Source: Mesorhizobium loti | Lineage (GTDB): Bacteria; Pseudomonadota; Alphaproteobacteria; Rhizobiales; Rhizobiaceae | Direction of reading: 5' to 3' | DNA length: 64,000 nucleotides | NCBI RefSeq assembly: GCF_013170705.1 | Contig: NZ_CP033334.1 | Span: 4,875,501-4,939,500 of the forward strand | Shown: positions 41,963 to 50,480 of the stretch, in pieces | Layout of the letters: each line of letters opens with the position of its first letter | Numbering within the stretch: the first letter of the stretch is position 1 | Program-made: the position numbers and the translations under genes | Notes under the pieces: model-generated | Seen by the model: the letters and a program-made list of their open reading frames with translations, nothing else | Database searches by the model: none | Told to the model about the DNA's origin: nothing

Positions 41963-42631
41963 GTGAAATCAGCCGTTGTCCTCCTGCCTGGCCTCAATCG
42001 CGACCGCGACATGATCGCGGCGCTGACCAAGATTTCCGGCAAGGCGCCAGCCACCGTCTGGCAGACCGACACTGAAATCCCCGATGTCGACCTGATCGCC
42101 ATTCCCGGCGGCTTTTCCTTCGGCGACTATCTGCGCTGTGGCGCCATCGCCGCGCGCATGCCGGTCATGCGGGCTGTCGCTGAAAAGGCGGCCAAGGGCG
42201 TGATGGTCATCGGCGTCTGCAACGGGTTTCAGATCCTGGTCGAGGCCGGCCTGCTGCCGGGTGCCTTGATGCGCAACAGTTCGCTGAAATTCGTTTGCCG
42301 GCAGGTAAAACTGCAGATCACCAACGCCAACACCATGTTCACTCGCGGCTATCAGCCGGGCCAGATCATCCGCTCGCCGGTGGCGCACCATGACGGCAAC
42401 TATTTTGCCGACACAGAGACGCTCGCCCGCGTCGAAGGCGAAGGCCAGGTGGTGTTCCGCTATGCGGAAGGCACAAACCCCAACGGTTCGATCAACGACA
42501 TTGCCGGCATCATCAACGACCAAGGCAATGTGCTCGGCCTGATGCCACATCCCGAAAACCTGATCGAAGCCGCCCATGGCGGCAGCGACGGCCGTGCACT
42601 CTTCGAAGGTGCGCTCGGTATCGCCGCTTGA
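41963..42631 (+). CDS. purQ: FGAM synthase glutaminase subunit PurQ
   Basis: The 222-residue class I glutamine amidotransferase that supplies ammonia to PurL. It shows [12 protein letters not shown] near the N-terminus, the catalytic cysteine in [19 protein letters not shown] and the His-Glu pair in GLMPHPENL. The start is GTG, one base after the purS stop. The catalytic partner purL is about 4 kb downstream, separated by unrelated genes. Confidence 0.96.
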   Translation: MKSAVVLLPGLNRDRDMIAALTKISGKAPATVWQTDTEIPDVDLIAIPGGFSFGDYLRCGAIAARMPVMRAVAEKAAKGVMVIGVCNGFQILVEAGLLPGALMRNSSLKFVCRQVKLQITNANTMFTRGYQPGQIIRSPVAHHDGNYFADTETLARVEGEGQVVFRYAEGTNPNGSINDIAGIINDQGNVLGLMPHPENLIEAAHGGSDGRALFEGALGIAA

Positions 42632-42701
42632 CGAGTTCAGCCGCGAATGCGGTAAAAATGACAAGGACATCAAGTCCATTGCTCTGGGGAGAGAGACGGT
42701 C

Positions 42702-43367
42702 ATGAAACTCTATTCGCGGCCGTTGTCGCCCTACTCGTCGATCGTGCGCGCGCTGGCCTATATCAAGGACGTACCGCTCAAGATCATCGCGCCGCCGCCG
42801 GGTTTTCCGATCCCCGAGGAGTTTCGCGCCATCTCGCCGATGAACCGGATTCCGGTGCTGATCACCGGCTCGGGCGAAACCATTGTCGAATCGGTGGTCA
42901 TCGCCGAATATCTCGAGGAACGGTTTCCGGAACCGGCGCTGCTGCCACCCGATTCCAAGGACCGCGCGCTGGTGCGCATGTTCGCCCGCATCACCGATCT
43001 CGACGTGCTGACGCCGACGATGAAGCTTTTCGAACTGCATTCCGTGCCGAAGCGCAACAATGCCGAGATCGACGCCCAATTCGCACGCCTGCACGACGGG
43101 TTGGCGGCGATCGAGGCGCGCATGGCGCAGGGCCCCTTCGCCCTCGGCAACGACATCAGCTTCGCCGATGCCTGGCTGACGCCGACCCGGTTCATCTTCA
43201 ACAATTTCCGCGCCATGACGGGCCGCCAAGACCTGCTCGACGCCTATCCCAAATTCGATGCCTATGAGCAGATCGCGTCGCAGCATCCAGCCTTGTCGCG
43301 CGTATGGGGCGAGATGACCGACGGCCTGAAAATCTTTCTGTCCGAACTCGAGATGGGTGCCGCTTGA
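42702..43367 (+). CDS. glutathione S-transferase family protein
   Basis: A 221-residue GST-fold protein. The thioredoxin-like N-terminal domain has LYSRPLSPYSSIVRALAYIK, with a serine at the usual activating position, NRIPVLITGSGETIVESVVI (cis-Pro and Glu/Ser glutathione contacts), and a helical C-terminal domain with DISFADAWLTPT. The start at 42702 is preferred over frames further upstream that lie in purQ. Its stop overlaps the TTG of the lipoprotein gene (TTGA). Confidence 0.88.
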   Translation: MKLYSRPLSPYSSIVRALAYIKDVPLKIIAPPPGFPIPEEFRAISPMNRIPVLITGSGETIVESVVIAEYLEERFPEPALLPPDSKDRALVRMFARITDLDVLTPTMKLFELHSVPKRNNAEIDAQFARLHDGLAAIEARMAQGPFALGNDISFADAWLTPTRFIFNNFRAMTGRQDLLDAYPKFDAYEQIASQHPALSRVWGEMTDGLKIFLSELEMGAA

Positions 43368-43771
43368 TCAAGAGCAAGACGATCGTTCTCGTCGCCGCCG
43401 CAGGCCTTGTTCTGACATCGTGCCAATCGACCCCGAAAAGCACGCCTGTGCCCTCGGGCAAGAGTGCGTCACTGTTGGCCATGGAGCAGGTCGCAATCGC
43501 CGCCCACAAATGCTGGATCGCCAGCAAGGACCCGGCCTTCAGGCAATATCAGATGGCCAATGAGCTGAATTCCTTCAGCGGCACGCCGCGTTTCCTCTTG
43601 GTGCCGGCCAAGCACTATGGCGGAAAGCCATTGCTGGTCGTGCAGGCGCAAGGCAATTCGAGCCGCGTCGACGTGTTCGGACCGTTGATGAACGACCCGC
43701 TCGGCGCACGCATCGGTTCGGATATTGCGCGCTGGCAAGCCGGTAATCCGGCCTGCGCAGCGACCGCCTGA
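43364..43771 (+). CDS. hypothetical lipoprotein
   Basis: A 135-residue protein with a lipoprotein signal (KTIVLVAAAGLVLTSC, lipobox LTSC), followed by a short polar linker and a domain of about 100 residues with one further cysteine pair (HKCWIASKD and GNPACAATA). The TTG at 43364 overlaps the GST stop (TTGA), supporting translational coupling and this start. No family is recognised. The membrane-protein gene follows after two bases. Confidence 0.65.
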   Translation: MIKSKTIVLVAAAGLVLTSCQSTPKSTPVPSGKSASLLAMEQVAIAAHKCWIASKDPAFRQYQMANELNSFSGTPRFLLVPAKHYGGKPLLVVQAQGNSSRVDVFGPLMNDPLGARIGSDIARWQAGNPACAATA

Positions 43772-43773
43772 CG

Positions 43774-44415
43774 ATGGGCCGCTTCCTGCAGGTAGCGGGT
43801 CTGGCCATCGGTCTGGCCGGCCTTGTCCTGCAATTCTGCCTCACGATTCCAGCGTCGATGGAAGCCGGCCGCAGCCTGCTCGGCTCGATCGTGTTCTATT
43901 TCAGTTTCTTCACCATCCTGACCAACATCGGCGCGGTGCTGGTCCATACCTCGCTGCTGTCATCCAGCGGCTACGCGTGGCTACCCGCCTTCGCCGGCCC
44001 CCGGATGCGCGCTGGGGTCGCCGTGTCGATCGCCCTGGTCCTCATCGTCTACGCCACCGTTCTGGCGCGTCTGTGGCAGCCGCAGGGCCTGTTCCTGCTC
44101 TGCGATGTGCTGCTGCATTACGTGACGCCGGTTATCTTCGTGCTGTGGTGGCTGATATCAGGTGCCGACGGTAGAACGAGATGGAGCGACATTTCCTGGT
44201 GGGTACTCTATCCCATCGCCTACCTGGCCTATGCGCTGGCGAGGGCGCCGTTCGCCGGCGAGGTGCCCTACCCCTTCCTTGATGTTGCCAAGAACGGCGC
44301 AACCAGTGTCGCCATCGCTGCGCTGGCCATCACCGCGCTGTTTCTGGTGATATGCGTCGTTGCCGTTCTGGCCGATCGCGGCGTCGCGCGTCTCAGGACC
44401 AACAGCGTCCGGTAG
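43774..44415 (+). CDS. Pr6Pr family membrane protein
   Basis: A 213-residue integral membrane protein with six predicted helices, matching the Pr6Pr (FAR-17a/AIG1-like) group: FYFSFFTILTNIGAVLVHTS, DVLLHYVTPVIFVLWWLIS and WVLYPIAYLAYALARAPF are its typical segments, with conserved His and Tyr in the membrane. Relatives in eukaryotes are lipid hydrolases of the AIG1/ADTRP type, but bacterial members are uncharacterised. It is the third gene of the GST-lipoprotein-Pr6Pr run. Confidence 0.85.
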   Translation: MGRFLQVAGLAIGLAGLVLQFCLTIPASMEAGRSLLGSIVFYFSFFTILTNIGAVLVHTSLLSSSGYAWLPAFAGPRMRAGVAVSIALVLIVYATVLARLWQPQGLFLLCDVLLHYVTPVIFVLWWLISGADGRTRWSDISWWVLYPIAYLAYALARAPFAGEVPYPFLDVAKNGATSVAIAALAITALFLVICVVAVLADRGVARLRTNSVR

Positions 44416-44423
44416 GATCGGAC

Positions 44424-44675
44424 CTATTCCCAGAAACGCCTGATACCTTCACGGTGGGCGTCGCAGCGCGAGATGCCGATATCCTTGAGCTGATCGTCGG
44501 TCATTTCCAGCAATGCCAGCCGGCTGCGCCGGCGTTCCAGCAAATGGTCTATCCATCGCGCCAGCGAACCGGCCACCCGCACCAGGCGGTTGACAAAGCC
44601 GCGACGACCCGACGGGCGGAGCGCCTGGCCTGCAAATGCTACTCTTGAAGGACGGATTGTCGCGATTGTATCCAT
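44424..44675 (-). CDS. DUF1127 family protein
   Basis: An 83-residue protein whose C-terminal 40 residues match DUF1127 (LLEMTDDQLKDIGISRCDAH), preceded by a basic, Arg-rich helical stretch. In alphaproteobacteria such short proteins affect phosphate and carbon metabolism and RNA turnover. The start at 44675 has AGAAAG upstream. It is divergent from the MocR gene, with 94 bases of shared control region between them, so it is a likely regulatory target of that protein. Confidence 0.85.
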   Translation of the reverse strand: MDTIATIRPSRVAFAGQALRPSGRRGFVNRLVRVAGSLARWIDHLLERRRSRLALLEMTDDQLKDIGISRCDAHREGIRRFWE

Positions 44676-44697
44676 TTTCTTTCTGCCAAAATTATTA

Positions 44698-44760
44698 ATT
44701 GCACCCCCTTTTGGTGCGCGATTGATATGTATTGACTCAGATTTCGGTGCAATATAGAAA
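44698..44760. promoter_or_regulatory. divergent MocR/DUF1127 control region with GGTGC repeats
   Basis: ATTGCACC at 44698-44705 and GGTGCAAT at 44746-44753 are exact inverted repeats, with a third GGTGC at 44713-44717. For the MocR gene, TTGACT (44732-44737) and TAGAAA (44755-44760) form a promoter with 17-base spacing, and one GGTGC box lies between its two boxes. This suits autorepression. Transcription would start only a few bases before the ATG at 44770, and no ribosome binding site is visible. Confidence 0.55.
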
Positions 44761-44769
44761 ATTGTCACC

Positions 44770-46182
44770 ATGACAAATTGGCTTCCAGATCTCACCGCCA
44801 GCACCGGACCGCTCTATCAACGCCTTGCGGACTCCATCGAAGCGGGCATCGACCAGGGCGTGATCGGTGCCGGAACAAAACTGCCGCCACAGCGCGACCT
44901 CGCCTACGACATCGGCGCCACCGTCGGCACGGTCGGCAGGGCCTACCAATTGCTGCGCGAGCGCGGGCTGGTGAGCGGCGAAGTGGGCCGTGGAACCTAT
45001 GTGCTTGGCCAGCACGCCGACGGCGCGAAGCCGGAAGCGCCCGACGTCAGCGTGGAAGGCACCCGCACCGTCGATGCGCCGCAGGACAAGCTGCGTTTCG
45101 ACAGCACGGCGGCACCCGATGTCGGCCAGGGCACCATTGTTGCCGATGTGCTGTCGCGCACCGCTCAGGATCATCCTCACGAGATTTCAAGCTATACGCG
45201 CGATTTTCCAACCCGCTGGTACGAAGCCGGCGCCCGCTGGCTGTCGCGCAACTCCTTGCGCCCAGCGGTCGACAGCATCGTTCCGACGCTCGGCACCCAT
45301 GCCGCGGTGATGGCGGCGATCGCCGCACTCACCACGCCCGGCGACTACGTCGCCTTCGAACACCTCACCTATTCTCAGATTTCCCGCAGTGCCGGGTTGA
45401 TCGGCCGGCGCACCGCGCTGGTGGCGTCGGACGACGAAGGTCTCGATCCCGAGGATTTCGAGCGCGTCTGCGCGCAAAAACATCCCAGGATGATCTTCCT
45501 GATGCCGACGGCCAAGAATCCGACACTGGTGACGCTGTCGGCGGCGCGCCGGGAGGCAATTGCGGGGATAGCGCGCGAATACAATGTTGTCCTGGTCGAG
45601 GATGACCTCTACGGCAACCTCACCGATGACCCGACACCGCTGCTTGCCGAATTCGCGCCCGAACGCACCATCGTCGCCAGCGGCCTGTCGAAATCGGTGG
45701 CGGCCGGCGTGCGCGGCGGCTGGCTCTCCTGCCCGCCCGCCTATCGCCACCGTATCCGTGTCGCCCACAAGATGATGACCGGCGGCATGCCCTTCCTGCT
45801 GGCGGAGGTGAATGCCCGCCTGGTGCTCTCTGGTCAGGCCGGCGAAATCCGCAAGCGCAGCATCGCTGAAATCAGCGCCCGCATCGCGATCGTGCGCGAG
45901 ACGCTGGCCGGCTTCGCGTTCAAGTCACACGACAAGGTGCCCTTTGTCTGGCTGACTTTGCCCGATCCGTGGCTTTCCGGCACATTCAAGAATGCCTGCC
46001 TCGAACACGGCGTGCTGATCGACGACGAAGACGAGTTCAAGGCTGGCCGCTCCGAACAGGTCTTTCACGGCGTCCGCTTCGGCGTTTCGCAGCCGAGGCA
46101 GCGCGGCGATGTCGCCAACGGCGTTTCGGTCCTGCGTCGGCTTCTCGATGAGGGCCGTGCCGGCTACGACAGCTTCTCCTGA
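44770..46182 (+). CDS. MocR-like regulator (GntR wHTH with aminotransferase domain)
   Basis: A 470-residue MocR/PdxR-type regulator. Residues 1-80 form a GntR winged helix-turn-helix (PLYQRLADSIEAGI to LVSGEVGRGTYVLG). The rest is a fold-type I aminotransferase domain that binds PLP as an effector, with the Schiff-base lysine in SGLSKSVAAGVRGGWL and the ring-binding Asp in VLVEDDLYGN. Such regulators sense PLP-linked amino compounds and often control a divergent gene. The divergent neighbour here is a DUF1127 gene. It interrupts the purine genes. Confidence 0.92.
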   Translation: MTNWLPDLTASTGPLYQRLADSIEAGIDQGVIGAGTKLPPQRDLAYDIGATVGTVGRAYQLLRERGLVSGEVGRGTYVLGQHADGAKPEAPDVSVEGTRTVDAPQDKLRFDSTAAPDVGQGTIVADVLSRTAQDHPHEISSYTRDFPTRWYEAGARWLSRNSLRPAVDSIVPTLGTHAAVMAAIAALTTPGDYVAFEHLTYSQISRSAGLIGRRTALVASDDEGLDPEDFERVCAQKHPRMIFLMPTAKNPTLVTLSAARREAIAGIAREYNVVLVEDDLYGNLTDDPTPLLAEFAPERTIVASGLSKSVAAGVRGGWLSCPPAYRHRIRVAHKMMTGGMPFLLAEVNARLVLSGQAGEIRKRSIAEISARIAIVRETLAGFAFKSHDKVPFVWLTLPDPWLSGTFKNACLEHGVLIDDEDEFKAGRSEQVFHGVRFGVSQPRQRGDVANGVSVLRRLLDEGRAGYDSFS

Positions 46183-46198
46183 GAGCGCTGGGCCCGGA

Positions 46199-46363
46199 TC
46201 AGCCTTCGGCCTTGAAGTTGCTGGCTTCCTCCTTGGCCTTGTCCTTGCCGTGCTTTTCGGCCAGTTCCTTGGCCTGCCCGGGTGAAACGTCGGTGGTCTC
46301 CGCGATACGCATGGCCTCCTTGTCCGAGAGGCGGTTGTCTTTCTTGCCTTGCCTGGTAGCCAT
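46199..46363 (-). CDS. small highly charged hypothetical protein, 54 residues
   Basis: A compact gene with AGGAG upstream of its ATG at 46363. The product is very rich in Lys and Glu and helical (NRLSDKEAMRIAETTDVSPG, then AKELAEKHGKDKAKEEAS). The pattern loosely recalls DUF3606-type small proteins of rhizobia, but I cannot confirm this. It is short and lies between MocR and purL on the opposite strand. Confidence 0.65.
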   Translation of the reverse strand: MATRQGKKDNRLSDKEAMRIAETTDVSPGQAKELAEKHGKDKAKEEASNFKAEG

Positions 46364-46617
46364 GGTCCGATCTCCTGAATGGTCGGAGACGTAACGGCCG
46401 GGACATCATAGCGTTCCGCATTCGGCTTTGCCTTCCTCGTGCGGTCTCGCCCCGAAGATGGCCCGATGGGCGCCCGGAAAGACCCTGGTGCGGGCCTGCC
46501 CTGGTCTTCACCTTGTTGCTTTCTGTCTTTTTCCTCGGTCGACGGGTGTATCGGCCGCAAAGCTTGCGATAAGAGGAGACTCAAAATCCCCGCTTCCATG
46601 GACATTAATCGCCGCCC

Positions 46618-48849
46618 ATGACCATTTCCAATTCCGTGCCGATCACCCCCGAGCTCATCGCCGCCCACGGGCTGAAGCCCGACGAGTATCAGCGCATCCT
46701 CGATCTCGTCGGACGCGAACCCAGCTTCACCGAACTCGGCATCTTCTCGGCGATGTGGAACGAGCACTGCTCCTACAAATCCTCGAAGAAGTGGCTGCGC
46801 ACGCTGCCGACCACCGGGCCCCAGGTCATCCAGGGACCGGGCGAGAATGCCGGCGTCGTCGATATCGGCGATGGCGACTGCGTCGTCTTCAAGATGGAAA
46901 GCCACAACCACCCTTCCTTCATCGAGCCCTACCAGGGCGCGGCGACCGGCGTCGGCGGCATTCTGCGTGACGTCTTCACCATGGGCGCGCGGCCGATCGC
47001 GGCGATGAACGCGCTGCGCTTTGGCGCCCCCGACCACCCCAAGACCAGGCATCTCGTCGCCGGCGTGGTGTCGGGCGTCGGCGGCTACGGCAATTCCTTC
47101 GGCGTGCCGACGGTCGGCGGCGAGGTCAATTTCGATGCCCGCTACAACGGCAACATCCTGGTCAACGCCTTTGCCGCCGGTCTCGCCAAGACCAACGCCA
47201 TCTTCCTCTCGGAAGCCAAGGGCGTCGGCCTGCCGGTCGTCTATCTCGGCGCCAAGACCGGCCGCGACGGCGTCGGCGGCGCCACCATGGCCTCGGCAGA
47301 GTTCGACGACAAGATCGACGAGAAGCGCCCGACCGTGCAGGTCGGCGATCCCTTCACCGAAAAATGCCTGCTGGAGGCCTGCCTCGAACTGATGGCCTCG
47401 GGTGCCGTCATCGCCATCCAGGACATGGGCGCGGCCGGCCTCACCTGTTCGGCGGTCGAGATGGGCGCCAAGGGCGACCTCGGCATCGAGCTCGACCTCG
47501 ACAAGGTGCCGGTGCGCGAAGAGCGCATGAGCGCCTATGAGATGATGCTGTCGGAAAGCCAGGAGCGCATGCTGATGGTGCTGCGCCCCGAGAAGGAAAA
47601 GGAAGCCGAGGCGATCTTCCACAAATGGGGCCTCGACTTCGCCATCGTCGGCAAGACCACCGATGACCTGCGCTTCCGCGTCCTGCATCAAGGCGACCAG
47701 GTCGCCGACCTGCCGATCAAGGATCTCGGCGACAAGGCGCCGGAATATGACCGGCCATGGATCGAGCCGAAGAAGCCGGCGCCGCTTGCCGCCAATGACG
47801 TTCCGCAGGCCGATGTTGCGGACACGCTGCTGAAACTGCTCGGCGGCCCGGACCTGTCCTCGCGCCGCTGGGTGTGGGAGCAGTACGACACGCTGATCCA
47901 GGGCAATTCGCTGCAGCTCCCGGGCGGCGATGCCGGCGTGGTGCGGGTGGAAGGCCATGCGACCAAGGCGCTTGCCTTCTCGTCCGACGTGACGCCGCGC
48001 TATTGCGAGGCCGATCCCTATGAGGGCGGCAAGCAGGCGGTTGCCGAATGCTGGCGAAACCTGACCGCCACCGGCGCGGTGCCGCTGGCGGCCACCGACA
48101 ACCTCAATTTCGGCAACCCGGAGCGGCCCGAGATCATGGGCCAGCTGGTCGGGGCGGTGAAGGGCATCGGCGATGCCTGTCGCGCGCTCGGCTTTCCGAT
48201 CGTGTCCGGCAATGTCTCGCTCTACAACGAGACCAACGGCCAGGGTATCCTGCCGACACCGACCATTGGCGGCGTCGGCCTGATATCAGACTGGTCGAAG
48301 ATGGTGCGGATCGGCTTTGCCGCGCAGGGCCAGATGATCCTGCTGGTCGGCGCCCCCGCCGCCTGGGGAACGCATCTTGGCCAGTCGGTCTATCTCAGAG
48401 ACATCCATGGCCGCACGGACGGTCCGCCGCCGCCGGTCGACCTCGCTCATGAGAAGCGCGTCGGCGACCACGTGCGTTCGTTGATCGCGTCCGGCATCGT
48501 CACCGCGGCGCATGACGTTTCCGATGGCGGCATCGCCGTGGCGCTAGCCGAAATGGCGATGGCGTCCGGCATCGGCGCGACCGTTCCCGGCCTTGTCGGG
48601 ACGGATCCGATCCCGGTCTGGTTCGGCGAGGACCAGGGCCGCTATCTCCTGACGCTGTCGATCGACCCGCATGGCGAGGAATGGGACGCCATCCGCAAGC
48701 AGCAGGGCGAACTCGGCATCTTCGCGCCGTGGATCGGCTCGACCGGCGGCGACGCGTTGAAGCTTGGCGATGGCAGGGCAATCCCTGTCAGCGACCTGAC
48801 CGCCGTCCACGAAGGCTGGTTCCCGCGCTTCATGGACCAGGCCAGTTGA
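46618..48849 (+). CDS. purL: FGAM synthase large subunit PurL
   Basis: The 743-residue small-type PurL, the ATP-dependent synthetase that makes formylglycinamidine ribonucleotide with PurQ and PurS. Signatures include [55 protein letters not shown], and the second half [20 protein letters not shown] and [17 protein letters not shown]. Length is typical of the alphaproteobacterial form, which needs the separate PurS and PurQ encoded at 41719-42631. No clear ribosome binding site precedes the ATG. Confidence 0.97.
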   Translation: MTISNSVPITPELIAAHGLKPDEYQRILDLVGREPSFTELGIFSAMWNEHCSYKSSKKWLRTLPTTGPQVIQGPGENAGVVDIGDGDCVVFKMESHNHPSFIEPYQGAATGVGGILRDVFTMGARPIAAMNALRFGAPDHPKTRHLVAGVVSGVGGYGNSFGVPTVGGEVNFDARYNGNILVNAFAAGLAKTNAIFLSEAKGVGLPVVYLGAKTGRDGVGGATMASAEFDDKIDEKRPTVQVGDPFTEKCLLEACLELMASGAVIAIQDMGAAGLTCSAVEMGAKGDLGIELDLDKVPVREERMSAYEMMLSESQERMLMVLRPEKEKEAEAIFHKWGLDFAIVGKTTDDLRFRVLHQGDQVADLPIKDLGDKAPEYDRPWIEPKKPAPLAANDVPQADVADTLLKLLGGPDLSSRRWVWEQYDTLIQGNSLQLPGGDAGVVRVEGHATKALAFSSDVTPRYCEADPYEGGKQAVAECWRNLTATGAVPLAATDNLNFGNPERPEIMGQLVGAVKGIGDACRALGFPIVSGNVSLYNETNGQGILPTPTIGGVGLISDWSKMVRIGFAAQGQMILLVGAPAAWGTHLGQSVYLRDIHGRTDGPPPPVDLAHEKRVGDHVRSLIASGIVTAAHDVSDGGIAVALAEMAMASGIGATVPGLVGTDPIPVWFGEDQGRYLLTLSIDPHGEEWDAIRKQQGELGIFAPWIGSTGGDALKLGDGRAIPVSDLTAVHEGWFPRFMDQAS

Positions 48850-49370
48850 GCACACTGGCTGCCCGGGCGCTGCTCGCAGTCGTCTTCTGGCCGTCGCTGT
48901 TCTTCTTCTGGTTTCTCGGGCCGTTCGTCTTCTTCCTGCTGTCGACGACATCGAGCGAGGTTTGCACCAGGCTGGAAACGCGCGCCGAGTTCCTTGGCGC
49001 GGCCAATGGCACGCTTCCGATGCTGGCCCTGCAGACCCTCCTCTATGCGGTTCCGATCGCCTGCCTGGTGCTCTGGAGCCGGCTTTTGCCGGATCCGGCC
49101 CGGACGAGGCACATCGTCACCTGCATCAAGCTTTTCGCCGTCGCGGCAGTCCTCGGAGCCCTGTGGGAGTATGGCTCTTCGCTGGCCTGCGATGGTTACG
49201 GCCAACCGTTTTTCTCGCCCGCCTGGAAAATGACCAGCTATTTGCCGATCGCCAATCTGGCGGTCAACCTCCCCCTCTACGTGCTGGTCTTCAGCCTCGG
49301 CCGCGCCTTCTCGATGCGCGAAGACGACCCTGCGGCCGATGCGAACCGTCCGGACGAGAACGCGGCCTAG
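48846..49370 (+). CDS. hypothetical membrane protein after purL
   Basis: A 174-residue protein with about four hydrophobic segments (residues 5-32, 50-75, 90-108, 125-148) and a polar Asp/Glu-rich tail. The frame starts with TTG at 48846, overlapping the purL stop (TTGA), so it is probably translated by coupling to purL. I do not recognise a family. The few cysteines (two in the loops) might pair in the periplasm. Confidence 0.65.
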   Translation: MSTLAARALLAVVFWPSLFFFWFLGPFVFFLLSTTSSEVCTRLETRAEFLGAANGTLPMLALQTLLYAVPIACLVLWSRLLPDPARTRHIVTCIKLFAVAAVLGALWEYGSSLACDGYGQPFFSPAWKMTSYLPIANLAVNLPLYVLVFSLGRAFSMREDDPAADANRPDENAA

Positions 49371-49488
49371 GTGACAATCGCGCCAGTGCCGGACGGAACG
49401 GCTTCAATCCCGGCCGGAAAGGCTTTAGGTTTACCCCGACTCTCATCGCACGGGCGCGTTGCCGCCCGCCCGAAACAGGAATTCTGCA

Positions 49489-49722
49489 ATGGCAATGGAC
49501 GCCCGCGACATAGAAAAACTGATCAAGGACGGCATACCGGATGCCCGCGTGACGATCCGCGACCTCGCCGGCGATGGCGACCACTACGCGGCGGAAGTCG
49601 TCGCCGAGAGCTTTCGCGGAAAAAGCCGCGTCCAGCAGCACCAGATGGTCTATGACGCGCTGAAGGGCAATATGGGCGGCGTGCTGCACGCGCTTGCCCT
49701 GCAGACCAGCGTCCCCGACTGA
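49489..49722 (+). CDS. BolA family protein
   Basis: A 77-residue BolA-like protein (IbaG/BOLA2-like short form). The pattern is [20 protein letters not shown] followed by [20 protein letters not shown], including the conserved histidine, and the end [11 protein letters not shown]. BolA proteins bind a [2Fe-2S] cluster together with a CGFS monothiol glutaredoxin, which is encoded 154 bases downstream, so the two products are expected to form a complex in iron-sulfur and iron control. The start has AGGA upstream. Confidence 0.93.
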   Translation: MAMDARDIEKLIKDGIPDARVTIRDLAGDGDHYAAEVVAESFRGKSRVQQHQMVYDALKGNMGGVLHALALQTSVPD

Positions 49723-49876
49723 GGGCAGTTCCAGCCCATACCCGCTTGGCCCAATACCGCCCATCCTTTGCGCCATTTCGGCCATGGCGCGGCTAATGTC
49801 TTGTTTCGGGCAACCTATGGGTTTATTTGAAAGACATGCTTCGAGCCTGACTCCCACAGGCGTGAAAGGATGTTCC

Positions 49877-50212
49877 ATGAGCGGTATCAACGACTACATC
49901 GACAATGAAGTGAAGGGCAACGACGTCGTCCTTTTCATGAAGGGCACGCCCGGTTTTCCGCAATGCGGTTTCTCCGGCCAGGTTGTCCAGATCCTCGACT
50001 ATATCGGCGCCGACTACAAAGGCGTGAATGTCTTGGACTCGGCTGAACTGCGCCAAGGCATCAAGGACTACTCCAACTGGCCGACGATCCCGCAGCTCTA
50101 CGTCAAGGGCGAATTCGTCGGCGGCTGCGATATTATCCGCGAGATGTTCCAGGCCGGCGAGTTGCAGACCTTCCTGGTCGAAAAGGGCGTGAGCGTCAAA
50201 GGCGCCGCCTGA
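49877..50212 (+). CDS. grxD: Grx4-type monothiol glutaredoxin
   Basis: A 111-residue monothiol glutaredoxin with the CGFS active site in [18 protein letters not shown] (Cys30), KGTP and [17 protein letters not shown] for glutathione binding. Such proteins carry [2Fe-2S] clusters bridged with glutathione and pass them on, and pair with BolA proteins; the BolA gene is immediately upstream. A terminator follows at 50308. Confidence 0.96.
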   Translation: MSGINDYIDNEVKGNDVVLFMKGTPGFPQCGFSGQVVQILDYIGADYKGVNVLDSAELRQGIKDYSNWPTIPQLYVKGEFVGGCDIIREMFQAGELQTFLVEKGVSVKGAA

Positions 50213-50279
50213 TTTCGGTTTCAGGTCCGTCGCAGCGACCGCGCTGAGTATCGGGTAGCCCCGCCTCGGCAATTTTTAT

Positions 50280-50295
50280 GTCCCGATATCGGGAC
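50280..50295. other. perfect 16-base palindrome
   Basis: GTCCCGATATCGGGAC is a full palindrome between grxD and its terminator. It could be a regulatory site or part of a larger folded 3' end of the grxD transcript. Confidence 0.45.
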
Positions 50296-50307
50296 CAAGA
50301 CGAGCCA

Positions 50308-50340
50308 ATGCGCCGGCCCGCCGGCGCATTTTTGTTTTAG
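50308..50340 (+). terminator. rho-independent terminator after grxD
   Basis: ATGCGCCGGC (50308-50317) pairs with GCCGGCGCAT (50320-50329), followed by TTTTTGTTTT. It ends the bolA-grxD transcript. Confidence 0.88.
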
Positions 50341-50466
50341 AGCGTTTCACCGTTTCATGGAAACGGCGAACCGCTCTAAATCTCTGTTTTGACGCAATTC
50401 CCAAGGGCAAGCGCTACGCGCTTGTCCCGGGAAAACCGCCCACACTTTTCCTGGAATTGCTCTAGA
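50338..50466. repeat. intergenic mosaic repeat, copy 2
   Basis: It begins TAGAGCGTTTCACCGTTTC and ends TTTCCTGGAATTGCTCTAGA, matching the element at 36009-36109 along most of its length but with about 26 extra bases in the middle (around 50402-50430, itself a hairpin GCAAGCG...CGCTTGTC). It starts at the tail of the grxD terminator and ends just before the exporter gene. Confidence 0.78.
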
Positions 50467-50480
50467 AGATCGGACTTGCC

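Noticed and set aside
46439..46621. 60-codon frame ending in ATGA overlap with purL, as a possible leader peptide
   Set aside because: No ribosome binding site, and the composition looks random. The overlap alone is not enough evidence.
45925..47958. 677-codon minus-strand frame opposite the end of MocR and purL
   Set aside because: It crosses an intergenic region and two genes with clear motifs, has His/Gln/Arg-rich low-information content and no ribosome binding site.
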